A stretch of 64,000 bases of DNA from Ulota crispa. Its lineage: Eukaryota > Streptophyta > Bryopsida > Orthotrichales > Orthotrichaceae. This document shows, piece after piece, positions 50,976-62,910 of this stretch. Below the pieces are notes generated by a model, which saw nothing but the letters and a program-made list of their open reading frames with translations, had not been told where the DNA came from and did no database searches. Numbering within the stretch: position 1 is the stretch's first letter; the number at the start of each line of letters is the position of its first letter. The position numbers and the translations under genes are program-made. The stretch is from contig OY987244.1 of the NCBI GenBank assembly GCA_963920765.1, positions 23,664,358 to 23,728,357 of the forward strand, in the 5' to 3' direction.

Positions 50976-51809
50976 ACACTATTCAACAGCTTAAAGATGC
51001 ATCAATGTTGGCGCCTCTCAATTACCAATTAATCTATATGAAATAAGTTTTCATTTGAAAAAAATATATCTTTTAATTCACATAACATGGTAGTTGTCAC
51101 AAATGAAAACTCCTTACGTTTAACATACTCAAAGAATCAAAGGCCTTATACTTGTGCTTTTTGGTTTGTTTCCTATAATATTTAAAAACAATAATTTGCA
51201 CTAATCTAAGAAAATTCCAAGAGTAGTTTTTTCATAGTACTACCACGCTTGTGCAGTTCGTTGCAACAACTTTCAATCAACTACATTTCCATAAGTATGC
51301 AAAAGGAAAAAAATCAATCATGATTTAATATGACAATTGGTTGATTATAAAATAAAGAATAGTATTTGGAGTAGTGGCTAATCCTTTTAAAATTGCTCGA
51401 CCCATAAACAGTAATGCAGGCGTTTTTTGTACAATGAGTAACAAAAAAGTATTTTGTAGGATGGAAAAAAAAAAACCATTTTTCACTTGATTTTTTTATA
51501 GAAATGATCACAAGGACCTAATCTACCACAAAAGCAGCCTTCAAATTTTTGCCAAAATCTTACTTCAATTTATGACTGACCACCATAACACTAGAAAACT
51601 TGGGTGAAAAAATGAGTGTAATTGTCAAATCCCTCCCCAAGCAAATAAGAGGATTGCCAAGATTTGGATGAAAGCTTCTAAAATTAATAGAATGTATGGA
51701 TGAACGTACACACATTGTTGATAATATTTATTTCTATCCTATTTTTTCTTACTTACTTGCATTGTTGGGTGCCTATTGTGCAACCAACAAGAAAACAAAA
51801 TTTAAAGGT
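50976..51809. other. intergenic DNA, nothing recognised
   Basis: AT-rich, no gene or resolved repeat. Confidence 0.4.
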
Positions 51810-52000
51810 TGCATGAAAGGCAGAACACAACCTTACTAAATGTACTCATATTTTTAGGTGATGCAAATTGCGAGAAGATTCTCAAACATGGTGTCAGGTC
51901 CCATATTGCCCTTTCTCCAATTTTCATGAGGGCAAAATACATTGTTGACTTTTGCAATTTTTTGAAAAACAATATTATAATGTGTGGGCGAGTGTGTGGG
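51810..52000 (+). repeat. dispersed repeat, second copy at 19800-19990
   Basis: See the partner entry; same orientation. The CACTA-type MITE follows 24 bp downstream. Confidence 0.55.
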
Positions 52001-52023
52001 CACTTGCCACACCATTGTACTAT

Positions 52024-52166
52024 CACTAGAAGAAATCTTGTCCTAAACGACTTGTTCACAATGACTGCAAATGTCCTAAACAATTGTAATTGAGTCATTG
52101 TATAGTCGTTTAGGACAATTGAGTCGTCGTGAACCAGTCGTTTAGGACAATTTTTTTCTTCTGGTG
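52024..52166. mobile_element. CACTA-type (CMC/EnSpm) MITE, 143 bp
   Basis: It begins CACTAGAAGAAATCTTGTCC and ends …TTTTTTCTTCTGGTG. A 3-bp target duplication TAT is exact on both sides (52021-52023 and 52167-52169), as CACTA elements make. Inside, GTCCTAAACGACT and related motifs occur four times, two in each orientation, like the subterminal repeats of this superfamily. It is among the smallest elements of this type one could expect. Confidence 0.85.
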
Positions 52167-52217
52167 TATTACTGTAGTGCTACTATAAAGACACAGTCAC
52201 AGTGACCAACTTGGCAT

Positions 52218-52228
52218 TTAGGGGTTAA
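52218..52228. mobile_element. lone right end of a TTAA/piggyBac-like element
   Basis: GGCATTTAGGGG followed by TTAA (52225-52228) matches the right ends of complete elements such as 57732-58377. No matching left end was found upstream, so the element is truncated or rearranged. Confidence 0.4.
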
Positions 52229-52279
52229 TGCCACTCCATTGAGGACGTTCTAAGAGTCTCAATAAAACCATAAATCAAA

Positions 52280-52500
52280 AGGAAAATTTTATGGATACCT
52301 CTTAAGTTTGTGATTTTTGCATACGTACCCTTGCTATTTTAGAAGTTGCACAAATACCCTTGGAGCATAATTTTTTGGTATTTATTTGTTGTGCTTGTAC
52401 TTCATTCATGACCAATGTTGAAGAAGGGAATGTATGAAACAAAAAAGAAGCTATGTGCGCACAAAGGAAGAAAGATAGTGGCATGCACAACAAAACTAAC
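52280..52500 (+). repeat. dispersed repeat, second copy at 8228-8420
   Basis: Shared landmarks are GGAAAATTT(C/T)ATGGATACC, ACAAATACCCTTGGA and TGTGC(G)CACAAAGGAA. Moderately diverged. Confidence 0.55.
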
Positions 52501-52533
52501 ATTGTATTTATGCAATTTTTGAAAATGCAAGGG

Positions 52534-52900
52534 CTTTGGTAACCGCACCCATACCCGAGCGTTTAAGGGTTTAGGGTACTTCAAGGTCTCGGAAAATTCA
52601 AGAAAAATTTGTAGGGTTAGCCTTTCAACAAGCTATCATGGAATGCAATTTTTGTGAAAAAAGGCATTGTAGAATATTTTATATTAAAGGGAAAAGTTGC
52701 AGCTCATAGGGTCCCTATTAGCAACTCTAAACTACTTTTGAAATTGCTTTGGTGTGTTCCTATACATGTGCTTGACGGTCCCAATCCCAGCTGTCTCACA
52801 ACAATTTAGCAACTGACATGTAACAAGATCTGCTTTTACAAGTGACATTCACTGCTCCACTATGGATTCAAGAATGTGTGTAGAACTCCCTAAATATAGA
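52534..52900. mobile_element. diverged inverted copy of the 20739-21133 MITE
   Basis: GGTAACCGCACCCATACCC starts it. The next segment (TTTAGGGTACTTCAAGGTCT) is the complement of 21085-21113, and 52695-52800 (CTCATAGGGTCCC, GTGTGTTCCTATA) matches 20905-20985 in reverse. The far end has decayed. Confidence 0.5.
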
Positions 52901-52979
52901 GTGCGAGAATGTTACCTTACGCAAATACTGCAAACCTCAGGGGTATCCACGAAATTTTCCCTAAATCAGATGCCCCAAT

Positions 52980-54453
52980 GTTCCCTATCATGGGAACGCG
53001 AGCAAGAGAAACGAAAAGAACATGGGGACAACACAGACTCGCTGCCTTAGCTGCCGCACTCTGCCGCACTGCCGCAAGCTCCCGCGAGCAGCGTCCCTCT
53101 GAGGCAGAGCAGGGCTTTTAATATGATGTCGTGCGCGCTGCATTCTTCTTCCGATTTCAGAATGCGCGTATGATCGGCTCGTCCTTCGTGAAAGGTAATG
53201 CTGGAATTCTGAAACCTTTCCCAGTACTTTAGCAGCAAAATTGATCCTGTGGTCAGTTTTTTCCAGGCTTTGGTGCATTCTGCACGTCTCGTGTGTGCGT
53301 CTTCTGGATAATTCAATGATAAAGACGTCGTTGTCTCACCGAATCAAAGAAAGCGCATGAAAAATTAGTACCCGGACGTATTTTCTGCTTCTCTTGATCT
53401 CCTTGTAGCATTTTAGGTCATTTTTTGTGCTGGCGGATTACCCGAGGCGCTAAATTTTTAGGTCATTTTGCAGTTGACAGTGTCCGGAAGTAAGGTTGAA
53501 CTGATTTTCCTAATACTTTGCAATCTTCGGAGCTCTCTGTCACTAACTCTGCATTGTAAGGATTTAAGCTCTCTGGTGAAAAGTCTTACTGGAAATCAGA
53601 ATAATGCGATTTGATTGTATTCTCCAATTTCTAGTTCAGTGAATATTGAACGGATGTTAACATTTATACAATCTTAAGAAACAGAATGGAAACAACCGCA
53701 GTCTGAGACTATCAAAAACAACGCGATTAACAATTGGATTATAACGAACAGATTTCGAATTGATAACACTTCTCTGGTGTTGCGTTTCGTGGAAATATGG
53801 ATAGTCTACACCAAATAGTGCATTTAGGTTGCCTTAACAATTAGGTTGCGTTACCATGAAAAGTTACCTCATGACTCATGGTTTGACCACCTGGAGGCAC
53901 GTGTAACTCTTTAAATATTAGAATTTCACATGGTTTATGACATGGACATGGCTAGTTTATCTTTCTGCAGCTGTGTTGTTATTGCCAAGGCCTCTAAAAG
54001 TTGCTTTTTGCAATAATCATTGCTGAAAATTATTGTAACAGCAGTAATGTCGAGAAATTAGTGTGGGGCAACCTAAATGCACTATTTGGCGTAGTCAGGA
54101 ATCGGGTATTCTTGCTTGACACAACTGTACTGTAGCTGGATTAGGTCGTATTGACTGGTACAACAAACTGCGTATTGCAGCTTGTTTTTGCAAGTGTTAT
54201 CATCAGTGCGTGGATAGCTTCTCTCTCATATAATTCTGTTTTGTAGAGAGACTTTATATTTTCAGTGGTCCGATGTGAGGCTTTAGAATTTTCGATCCTC
54301 AACATCTAGGTCTGCTGCTTACTGAAGTGCTCAGAGGAATAACTTGCTTATGTGTGTCATTGAAGCAGGTCATCAGGCATCTACGGCACGGTGGTTGAGA
54401 TTTTAGCTTGTGGACCGTCTAGTTGGGAAGAGGATTCGGTGTCGGCTCTTGCG
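52980..54453 (+). promoter_or_regulatory. probable promoter and 5' UTR region of bL35m
   Basis: A GC-rich island at 52990-53200 interrupts AT-rich DNA and contains TTTTAATATG near 53117. A non-coding first exon could end at the GAAAG|GTAATG donor near 53194 and be joined at the GAAGCAG acceptor near 54368, just before the bL35m start. This is inferred from composition and splice-like signals only. Confidence 0.35.
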
Positions 54454-56749
54454 ATGTCTGGCAGGCAGCTGTTGCGGAGTTTATTGCTGCGTTCTAGTCG
54501 ACTGACAACCGCTAATACCGCTCATCGTATATTGCATCCTCCCGCTCCATGTTTTGGTATCGCTAGGGCGGGTTTGCTGAATTATTATGCACAGGCCAAC
54601 TCGGCGTCATGGTTGGGAAGCTGGAATCTTTATACACACAGCTTGTTTCCAAGTTCGGCGAGTATGTTGACTCCTGGCTTCAGGAATGAAGGACATTGGG
54701 CGACGAAGGAGGCTGAGTGCAAAACAGCTGGCTCTGTTCTTGTACGTTCTAAACCCTAAATTCTACCAGCACTCTCTTTCATTTCATTCAAGGTCGCGGT
54801 TTGTCAGGGTTTTTTTTAGGCTTTAAAAAGCCAGAAAGCTACAAAAAAAAAAAAATCCAAGCTTCAAGTCTATACAAAAAAATGAAGAAATAATAGCGTG
54901 TTGGTGCAAGATGTTCTTCAACGTTTCAAATCTAGATGCCTGCTACGCATTAGAAAAAAGAATATGTTGTTGTTTGTAGCTAGTCAATTAGGAACTTACG
55001 TAGAAAAAAAAGTGATCTTCATACCGTGTGGAGTTGTATTATTTGAAAATCAAGCTGCCCGCCCTTAAGTTTCCTTGAGATAATGTCTCTTTTGTTATAA
55101 ATTTTTGGGTTTTGTAACCCATGTTTCAAAAAATTCTTTCTTGCAACACCAATTTTTGATTTTAGAAAAATTTGGTCATAAATCAACAAGCTCAAAGTGT
55201 GAACACTTGCAGCCTAATTTTGCACTTTTAAAAAATCATGTGTGGCCATATCTGCATCACTAAAATTTGCCATGGCCTGAGAAGCAGCCGGTCCAAAACC
55301 AAAAAAAAAACCCTGATCAGTGTTATATGGGAGAGAGGTGTTGTATTCCATTTTTCGGTACTTTAGATTCTCTGGAGCAGAACGTGTGGTTGTATACGGT
55401 GATCAGTGCTGGAATTGAATAGTGGCGAGGTGATACGTTTCTCTGGATTGGCCGGCTATTGCTAGCACAGAAACTGTATGAAAGCTTTGTCTGGCTTCTG
55501 AATACTACCAAGGGGTGTGATGGTAACGCAGATGCAGCAGAGGCGTGCGCTTAGCAAACTTAAGAAGACGAAGATCAAGGCTTACTCGTAAGACTATTTC
55601 TTGTTTCGTTTTTCCAGTTCCCTGTTTTGCGTGTGCTATGAATGCTCAGAAACTAGAGGAAGGCAATGAGAGCGTGACACGCGTTATTCGTTAATTTGGG
55701 AAAATGCGTACAAAGTGGGATTTCTGGCTCTTTTTTTTTTCCAGAGAACATCATGTTCATTGAATTGGGAATTTGTTGACTGTTTTCCAATGAAATGAGA
55801 TATATATCATCCAGAAATACGCACTTTTTGAGTAGAAAGTTCACTAACTTCTGAAATTTTGGACAAAAGTTCATTAACTAGGTTTCAGGTGACCTCCTTA
55901 ATTTGAATTAAGGTGGCAATTTTGGATTAAGGTTAGGTGCAAAATGGTACCCATCATTTTCCCAAATTAATGAATAACAAGTTGTGTCGACCTTGTGTAG
56001 CTTCGGATCTCACTGGCAGCAGTGCGACTGTGTAGTGGTGAAGTTTTGGACTCTTCTGATAACCTTGTTTGGATGAGAGTTCGTTGTGTTTGGGCAACTC
56101 AATGGTTTCTCAAACTGACGAGAAGTTTGTGTATGGTGCTGAGATCGATGCAGGTCGTATAAAAAGCGGTTTAGGGGAATGGCGAACGGAGAGTACAAAC
56201 GATGGAGGTCTGGCACACGGCATAATGCTCATTCGAAGGCATGCTCTTACCTCGAACCCTGACAGAGAAGTGGTTTTTGCATGCATTGCGGACAGCAGGA
56301 ATGGAATGGTCATAAGAGATGCTCATTTTATGCATTTATCAGGCTGCAGTTTTTCCATTTTTCAGACTACGTAGTTGCGGGGAACACATAGGCTTGATAC
56401 GGGAATTTGGTACAGTAGAACCTCTTTAATTGCATACAATTGGACGGGGTAACAATATGCACTTATATAGGTTATTTGTTAACAAAGGTCGATCTTAAGT
56501 ATGGACCTGAGGTTGGGACTAATAGTTACTACTCTTTATGCAGTTTATTCACTTAGACAGGTTATACAGTTATACTTTATTAAGTTGTGGAATGAGCTGT
56601 GTAGGTGTACCCTTATGATCATTTATTTGCTAATGGCTCGGATGAATTGTGCATTACAGACCAACAAGCAAAGACGACAGCTTCGCCGGCCATCGATTGC
56701 TCCACTTGCTCTCGCGAAAGTCATGAAAAAGCTGAACTTCATGGGCTGA
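54454..56749 (+). CDS. mitochondrial large-subunit ribosomal protein bL35m
   Basis: The C-terminal exons are clear: 55513-55587 (…QQRRALSKLKKTKIKAYS), 56154-56238 (SYKKRFRGMANGEYKRWRS, then GTRHNAHSK) and 56660-56749 (…RRPSIAPLALAKVMKKLNFMG). Together they give the bL35 fold region with its RHNAH motif and the plant mitochondrial AKVMKKLNF end. The 5' exon starts at ATG 54454 with MSGRQLLRSLLLRSSRL, an Arg/Leu/Ser-rich mitochondrial presequence. Its donor is uncertain: 54611 keeps the reading phase (total 136 codons), whereas the better-looking donor at 54741 does not unless a further exon exists. The intron after 56238 must use a GC donor (AAG|GCATGC), since no GT occurs before the next stop. 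Two transposon-like insertions lie in its introns. Confidence 0.8.
54805..55315. mobile_element. possible hAT-like insertion in bL35m intron (511 bp)
   Basis: CAGGGTTTTTTTTAGGCTTT at the left and, reverse-complemented, CAGGGTTTTTTTTTTGGTTT at the right form imperfect inverted ends with the CAGGG start seen in hAT elements. No 8-bp target duplication is visible, so the assignment is tentative. Telo-box AAACCCTA at 54751-54758 lies just upstream. Confidence 0.45.
55682..55978. mobile_element. MITE in bL35m intron (297 bp)
   Basis: GTTATTCGTTAATTTGGGAA at the left and the complement TTCCCAAATTAATGAATAAC at the right are inverted with one or two differences over about 24 bp. It lies wholly inside the intron 55588-56153. 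Superfamily not assigned. Confidence 0.65.
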
Positions 56750-57731
56750 ATGAGACATCCGTTTTGCCTTTTCATACTTCGCCATAGTTGGTTATTTTTT
56801 CGGCAAGCAGAGGCCCTTTAAAGGTTGGAGGTTTCTGGCATCGCCTTTGGGTAAAACACGATTTGCGTGATTGCACTTGCATGACACCAACTGTGATCCC
56901 ACATGCTACATTTTTTTACAGTTGTGAGCAGGAAAGGAATTGTTTTTCAGATCAAATGAATTTTGGAGCTGCCCCACCATGACCAAATCGTGTTTTCGAT
57001 GATTGTTTGTTGATGTATCTCAACAAGGGGTTTCAAACCTCAAGTGGTTTCTCATCCTCAAACACTGTTTTCTTTGCCTCTTTTTGCAAGCTTTGGTTTC
57101 AAAACTTTCCTTTCTTCTCCACCCAAGTCCATGGATTTTGAACTAGTGATCTCTTGTCTTTTCTAATGAATTCTCACACAAGAGAGTCTTAAAAAGATGT
57201 GTTGAAGTTTTTTGTACTTCACAACGTTTTCTTTCTTTTCTTTTTTTTTTCCTCATGACAAACGCAAATTTGTGCAAGAAAATGTGAGAAAACTCTACAA
57301 TTTGAGAGGGAAATAGCCTTGGAAATTTTGATTTTGCTTTAGAATTTTCTTATTTTTGCTAAATTTTGCGATCTCCTAGTGTCTCTAATTAAGCTTTCTT
57401 GATAGCATATTCTTGAAAAAAATGTTAATTTAGCCTTGTTTTTATTGTGATTTGATGAGAATGTGATGATTTCACTTATTCATCTGTAAAAGTATTAGTG
57501 CTGGTCCTTTAGGATGTTATTTAGTGCTCTTTAAGATTTTCACCTTGTTTCCCTTCTATTTCTCTAACTTTTTGTTGTAAAATGTGTGGTGGCATACAAT
57601 GTTCGCATTGTTGTGGGACTTTTTCCAATGATGTTGTGTATGTTGTGATTGAGTTGTGAGCAAAGTATTATTTAATGAATGGGATGAACATACTCCAAGA
57701 AATCTCCTAATGCTTGTTACTTGAAACTTAA
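56750..57731. other. intergenic DNA after bL35m
   Basis: The 3' UTR, then AT-rich DNA. Nothing recognised. Confidence 0.4.
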
Positions 57732-58377
57732 CCCCTAAATGCCCAAGGCACCCAATTTGGGTGTTTGCAAAACTTTGAAGACAAATAAAATCTTATCAAA
57801 TCACTATTGTTGGTATTTTCTTTTGAACACAAGTTTGTTTTGAAGTCTATTTTCAACATCAAAAATCTGATTTTGAAAATGAATGTTCATGATTTTTCTA
57901 TTCAAGATTTTGTACAAGGGTGTCCACTGCAATTTTGAGTTTTCTAGTGTTGGAAGATCTTGAAAATGAGCCTCAAATACACTAGAGCTTGGAGAAAAAT
58001 CAGCATTAGAAATCTATTTAAAAAAAAATATAGGAGTACATTTTGAAAGCCATAAATTGGTTGAGGTTAAACATGTAATGACCTTAAACCTAGTATTTTT
58101 TTGATGACCAACTTTTTAGATTTGACACGTGAAATGAGGATTAGAAAACTTCAAGTCACTTTTGTAATTTTAACACCCTCATGTTTAAACGTTATTATCT
58201 TTCAAACTATAAGTGATATTGTTGTGTTTTCTTTTTCCATGTAATCTCTAACATGTCAAGTTTAAATTTGTAAGGTTATAGTTTAAAAAAACTTGATGAG
58301 ATTTATGAAAAGGTTGGTTGATTGTTCACTTTCTTGAAAAAGCCAAGAAGTTCAGAAAGGCCTTGGCCATTTAGGGG
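57732..58377. mobile_element. TTAA-flanked piggyBac-like element (646 bp), best-preserved ends
   Basis: TTAA lies at 57728-57731 and 58378-58381. The ends are CCCCTAAATGCCCAAGGC and, reverse-complemented, CCCCTAAATGGCCAAGGC, one mismatch in 18. The interior is shared with the other ~640-bp members. Confidence 0.85.
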
Positions 58378-58381
58378 TTAA

Positions 58382-59627
58382 GATAAATCTCTCTATTTAT
58401 ATATTATCTACATGCTTAGTAGCACTATAATTGGTCATGGAAGTAAAGGACTTTCACAATCATAAAGTAGGATTCAAGTCTCATAGGAGATATGAATTCA
58501 ACAATATTTCAATTCTCTTGGAGCACTTTTTGAACAACAATGAAACAAAGTTTGATATTAGGTGGGATGCATTTTCTTGAAGTAAATCACATAAGATGGT
58601 TCAGGCACTTGCTTGATATCTTTGATATACATAGATACTGGATTGCTAATTTGAAATATCATAACTTGAAAAATTAACATCTACAATGATGTTCTTTGAG
58701 AAAATTAATTTGAAGGTTCTTGGATTTCACAAAGTTGCTTGTGAGCAGATAACATTTAATGTAGAATTTTTGCATTGTAATTATGTACTTGCAAATTGTA
58801 CATCCAAAAATGTACTTTGTTAATTAGAATTCAATATAAGAAAAATTGTCCAAATTGACTAAATGTGTCCTAAATGACAAAAAACATCTGCATTGACAAA
58901 AAAATGTCCAAATTAACATTATTTCTTTGTAGCAAATGGTTAATTGGAGCTAGAATTGTTTGAGATTGCTCACATAGTGCACAAGTAAGGAACTTATTAC
59001 AAGGCAATTATGGGGCAATTATGGGGCAATTATGGGGCAATTGCTAATATTTCTCTTCTTGGTGCATTACAAATGTTTAATTGTGGGTGTTTATATCTAA
59101 CAAAGCGTGTGTATAGATACACCTGTGTTTGTAATAAATCTATTCAAAACATCAATTGAGAATAATTTGAAAAACTAAACTAAATCCCCTATTATTGAAA
59201 AGCACATCCAAAATAGTCATCTTGAACTTGTTAAGTTTTTAAAAGTGTAAATTCTAAATACAAAACTAGGTCGTGTAATATATATTGCCAATACAAATTT
59301 ACTAAAACCAGACAACAACTTGACTTTGACATAAAATAATTTCCAAAGATTAATAAACATCAAATTTTTATTCAACATGCTTTGAAGTATCCTTTTCGTT
59401 CCAAACTTCAACAAAACACATCTCTAAGTATAATTTTCTATAATAAAAACTTAGATTACTTCATTTTAATATTTGAAACAACGCGCATACATGCTATGAA
59501 ACGTAGTGATATTATACATGAAAAAAAAAAATGTATCCAATCTTCTCTAATCACAAGGCCTCTAATTACAATACCTTGGAGTATATATGAAAGGTTGACT
59601 GACTTATGTCCACAACTTAATCCTTAA
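58382..59627. other. intergenic DNA with a small tandem repeat
   Basis: GGCAATTATGG is repeated in tandem four times at about 59003-59042 (13-bp period). The AT-rich remainder shows no gene. Confidence 0.4.
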
Positions 59628-59687
59628 CCCCTAAGCGCCCAGAGTTATTTTTGGATTTAGGAGAAAATGGGTGTGAGGAGCGGACCC
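59628..59687. mobile_element. left end of a TTAA/piggyBac-like element, interrupted
   Basis: TTAA (59624-59627) plus CCCCTAAGCGCCCAGAG is a typical left end. About 60 bp later the chromovirus LTR begins, so the retroelement may have inserted into this element. The other end would lie beyond the window. Confidence 0.5.
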
Positions 59688-59942
59688 TGAGGGTTGTGCT
59701 TCTAGAAAACAAAGAGCAATTGATAAGGTATACGATTCACTAAGCAGCTATATACTAATCATGCTTCTAAAAAGAGAAAAAGTTCTAAAAAGAGAACTAG
59801 TCCTAAAAAGAGAACCAAATGATAAGTAAAGTAAAGTTTAAAGTAAAATTGAGTTTACTAAGAGCTTTTTGGGTAAAAGAAGCGCGCCAAAGGTTCCCAC
59901 CAAGGCTCTGGTCTTTCTCTGGGCTTCTAACCCATTACATTA
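59688..59942 (-). repeat. 3' LTR of the chromovirus (about 255 bp)
   Basis: On the minus strand the candidate LTR starts TGTAATGGGTTAG and ends …CAACCCTCA, i.e. TG…CA. Just before it is a polypurine tract (GAAGAAAGCGGGGGG). Inside, CTAAAAAGAGAA is repeated about four times (59766-59815). The 5' LTR is outside the window, so the borders cannot be confirmed by comparison. Confidence 0.6.
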
Positions 59943-59999
59943 CCCCCCGCTTTCTTCAAAGAATGTAGTTGAGATCACTATGGCAAAAACCTGCGAGCA

Positions 60000-60414
60000 A
60001 GCTACAATTTATACGGTGAGGCTGAGTAAAGGCTTCCCATTTGTCCATTGCAACTGTCTCTTTGACAAGGTCACGTGGTTCCCAGGTTGTGCGTGCATAT
60101 CTAGCCCACTTAACCTCATATAGCTAGATGTGTCTTTGGCCACGTCGTTGACAAAGCTCTTGCATGATTTCTTCAACGACATGTTTGTCGTAGCCTTGGA
60201 CTTGAATTGGCAGGGGTTGTTCATCATCACATGCTTGGCTTGGCAATGGGTCAGTACTTGCAAGCCTCAAATGATCAACATGGAAAACATTATGGGGTCC
60301 CGGCGGAGTGTTCAATCTCACGGTATGGGTGTTGATGATTTCAATCACTGTATATTTGGCACTTTTCCAATCTAATTTTTTGTTAGCGCGTCCTGTGGAA
60401 AATTGCCGACCCAA
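60000..60414 (-). pseudogene. integrase C-terminal tail and chromodomain
   Basis: The part from 60414 down continues the polyprotein (VFHVDHLRLASTDP, then VEEIMQELCQRRGQ). After a TAG stop (60121-60123), the chromodomain core LYEVKWARYARTTWEPRDLV is still readable. Chromodomains at this place steer chromovirus integration to particular chromatin. The aromatic positions (Y, W, W) are present. Confidence 0.8.
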
Positions 60415-60420
60415 TTGGAG

Positions 60421-61458
60421 CTAGATTTTGTCACCAATACGCAGTTGAGGAGCTGGTTGTTGATGGCGATTTGCAAGATGTTCCTGCTCTTGTTGAGCTT
60501 CCGCCATAGAGGCTTGTGCCAGGTCAAATGCTTGTCGGAGGTTGCTCACGATGGATTTGGCCTTTGCTCTTTCGGTTTGTTGGTGACAATGAGAAGGTTC
60601 AAAAGATCTTGCTTGTACTTTGAGCTGGACTGGGTCAATATCATAACCGTGTTGTAAGAAAAATGGGCTCATGCCAAGTGATGTTGCATCTTGTCCTTTG
60701 ATGGCTATTTGGGCCATATGGCAAAGTCGTGCCCAGTTATCCTGATTCCAATTCACGTAAGCCCATAAGTAGGCTTCAATAGTACTATTCATGCGCTCTG
60801 TGGAACCATCTGTTTGCAGATGAAAGGCTGTTAAAAGGCGGCATTTAATTTTCAAAATTTTGCAAAGCCTTGTCCACATGAGACTGAAAAATTGTGTCTT
60901 GTGGTCTAAGACAATGGCATCAAGTAACCAATGATGCGCTACAACTTCCTTGATAAAAGCCCATGTAACGGTGTTAACATCCATATTTGGCAAAGGAATA
61001 AAAACAACATCTTTACGAAGCCTATCAGTAACCACAAAGAGAATAGTATTACCATTGCTGTCAGGGAGGCCGTCAATAAAATCCATTGAAACCTCCTTCC
61101 AAATTCGCTTTGATATTGGTAATGGTTTGAGAAATCCTTGAAGGCCATCTTGCCAGGGTTTTTTTCTGCCGCATATGTCGTAGTTTCTAATATATTTCTT
61201 TACACTTGCTGACATACCTAGCCAAAAATAGTCTTGCATGAGCAGCTTGAAAGTAATTGCGCCACCTAGATGACCCGTGGCTACGGAGCTGTGTATCTCA
61301 TGAATAATCCTAGTGCGCAAAGGTTGTGCTTCTAGTACCCATTTCTTGTCACGATATAAGAGCACACTATTTGCTTGCAATGAACTATCAGCAATGGAGA
61401 CTTTTATACCTAGTCCAAGAGGGAAATGCTTTTCATGTTGTCTCACGTTTTTGACCAA
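60421..61458 (-). pseudogene. integrase domain of the chromovirus
   Basis: A 345-codon open segment. The zinc-binding part keeps the two His (H..S.A.GH) but the first Cys of the CxxC pair reads as Tyr (NYDICG). The catalytic core is visible: Asp in SMDFIDGLPD, Asp in VLDHKTQF, Glu in STERMNSTIEAYL. An in-frame TAA about 40 bp upstream (near 61499, in the IEL*WAQ context) cuts it off from RNase H. Confidence 0.85.
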
Positions 61459-61689
61459 TTGTTGGTAAACTTCGTCATCCTTGACAGCCTGAGCCCATTA
61501 GAGCTCGATATCATGGCCGTCAGTGTTGTGGCTCTGGCTGGTATGTTGAGTATCAAAGTTGGTGTTGGACTCTTGATGTCCCATATCTAAAGTTCTCACG
61601 GGCACGGCAAGGATTTGTATAGAGAATACAATCATTGGATCATTGTCATCTTTGTTGTCATTTCAGGTTGAAAAAACCAGTTTTAGCAA

Positions 61690-62910
61690 TTGCGTATAGC
61701 GGTGCTGTATTTGCTCATCGTTTTGGCCTTTGGAGAGGTCTTGTTCTTGTTGAGATAAAGCATCTACATGTACATTTGCACTCCTGCTCGATATGCAATT
61801 TCCATATTGTAACGTCCCAAAAGCAAAAACCATCGCATCTACCGTTCATTGAGCATTTGGGGCTAAATAAAATACTCAAGGTTTTTATGGTCGGTAATAA
61901 CGGTGAACTTCTCCACCAAGCGTAGCTCTGCATCCCATTCCTGCAAACATCGAACAATTGCTACTAGCTCCTTATCATGATTTTCATAATTACATTCATG
62001 GAGATTGTTTTTTTGTGAGAAATATGCGCAAGGTTATACTATTCCTTTCTCATCAAACTGGAAGAGAACGCCACCTACAGCACAACGTGAAGAATCATAT
62101 TCTAACACTGTTTCCCTGTCATGGTCAAGCTAGGCTAGTATTGGCTTGGTGGTAAATGCTTCCTTGAGTTTCTCAAACGCAACTTGCTCTTGATTGGTCC
62201 ATCGTAATGTTATATTTCCTATTAATCTTGTCAAGGACAATGCAACCTCAGAAAAAGAGCAAATGAACTATCGATAGAAATTAGCAAACCCGAGAAAACT
62301 GCGCACCCCCTTCACAGTTGTTGGTGCTTCCTAGTATTTGATGGCCTTGATCTTCTCAAGATCCATCTGGATGCCCTTCCTTGCCTCGATGATGAATCCA
62401 AGGTACTTTGTTTCTTTTACTTCAAATTCACATTTCCTTATGTTCAATGGCAATCCAGCTTTTTGCAATTTTCCAAGGATCATATCAACATTTTTCCTAT
62501 GATTGTTAAGGAAGCTTGAAGAATAGATCAAAACATCATCCAGATATGCAGAACAGAAATCATCAAGGTATTCTCATAAAGTCCAATTTATGTAGCGTTG
62601 GAAGGTACTTGGTGAGTTTGCCATACCAAATGGAGTGACTAGCCACTCATATAACCCAAAGCGGGTGCTGAAGGCTGATTTCCATTCATCTCCCTCAGCA
62701 ATTTAGATCTTGTGAAAGGCAGCGACAACGTCCAGCTTGGTAAACCACTTGGCTTTGTTGATTTGGAAGAGCATTTTGTGTATCAAAGGAAGAGGATATT
62801 GGTCCTTTTTGGTGATTTTGTTGAGAGCACGGTAGTCGACGCAAAGTCGTAATCCTCCTCCTAGTTTTTTGGCGAAGAGTTAGGAGCAGCTGCTGGTGAG
62901 TTGCTTACTC
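61690..62910 (-). pseudogene. reverse transcriptase and RNase H of the chromovirus
   Basis: On the minus strand: LRLCVDYRALNKIT, then KWFTKLDVVAAFHKI followed by a stop, [16 protein letters not shown], then the catalytic YLDD box in SAYLDDVLIYSS (near 62530-62550). Next comes FEVKETKYLGFIIE. RNase H remains include GVLFQFDEKG (near 62060) and [11 protein letters not shown] (near 61880). Several stops and no single open frame: a relic. Confidence 0.85.

Noticed and set aside
54612-54741. bL35m exon 1 ending at 54741 and joined directly to 55513
   Set aside because: Phase does not fit; either 54611 is the donor or an extra exon exists, so the border is left open.
60950-61141. Plus-strand frames within 60.1-61.9 kb
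   Set aside because: Shadows opposite the chromovirus polyprotein on the minus strand.
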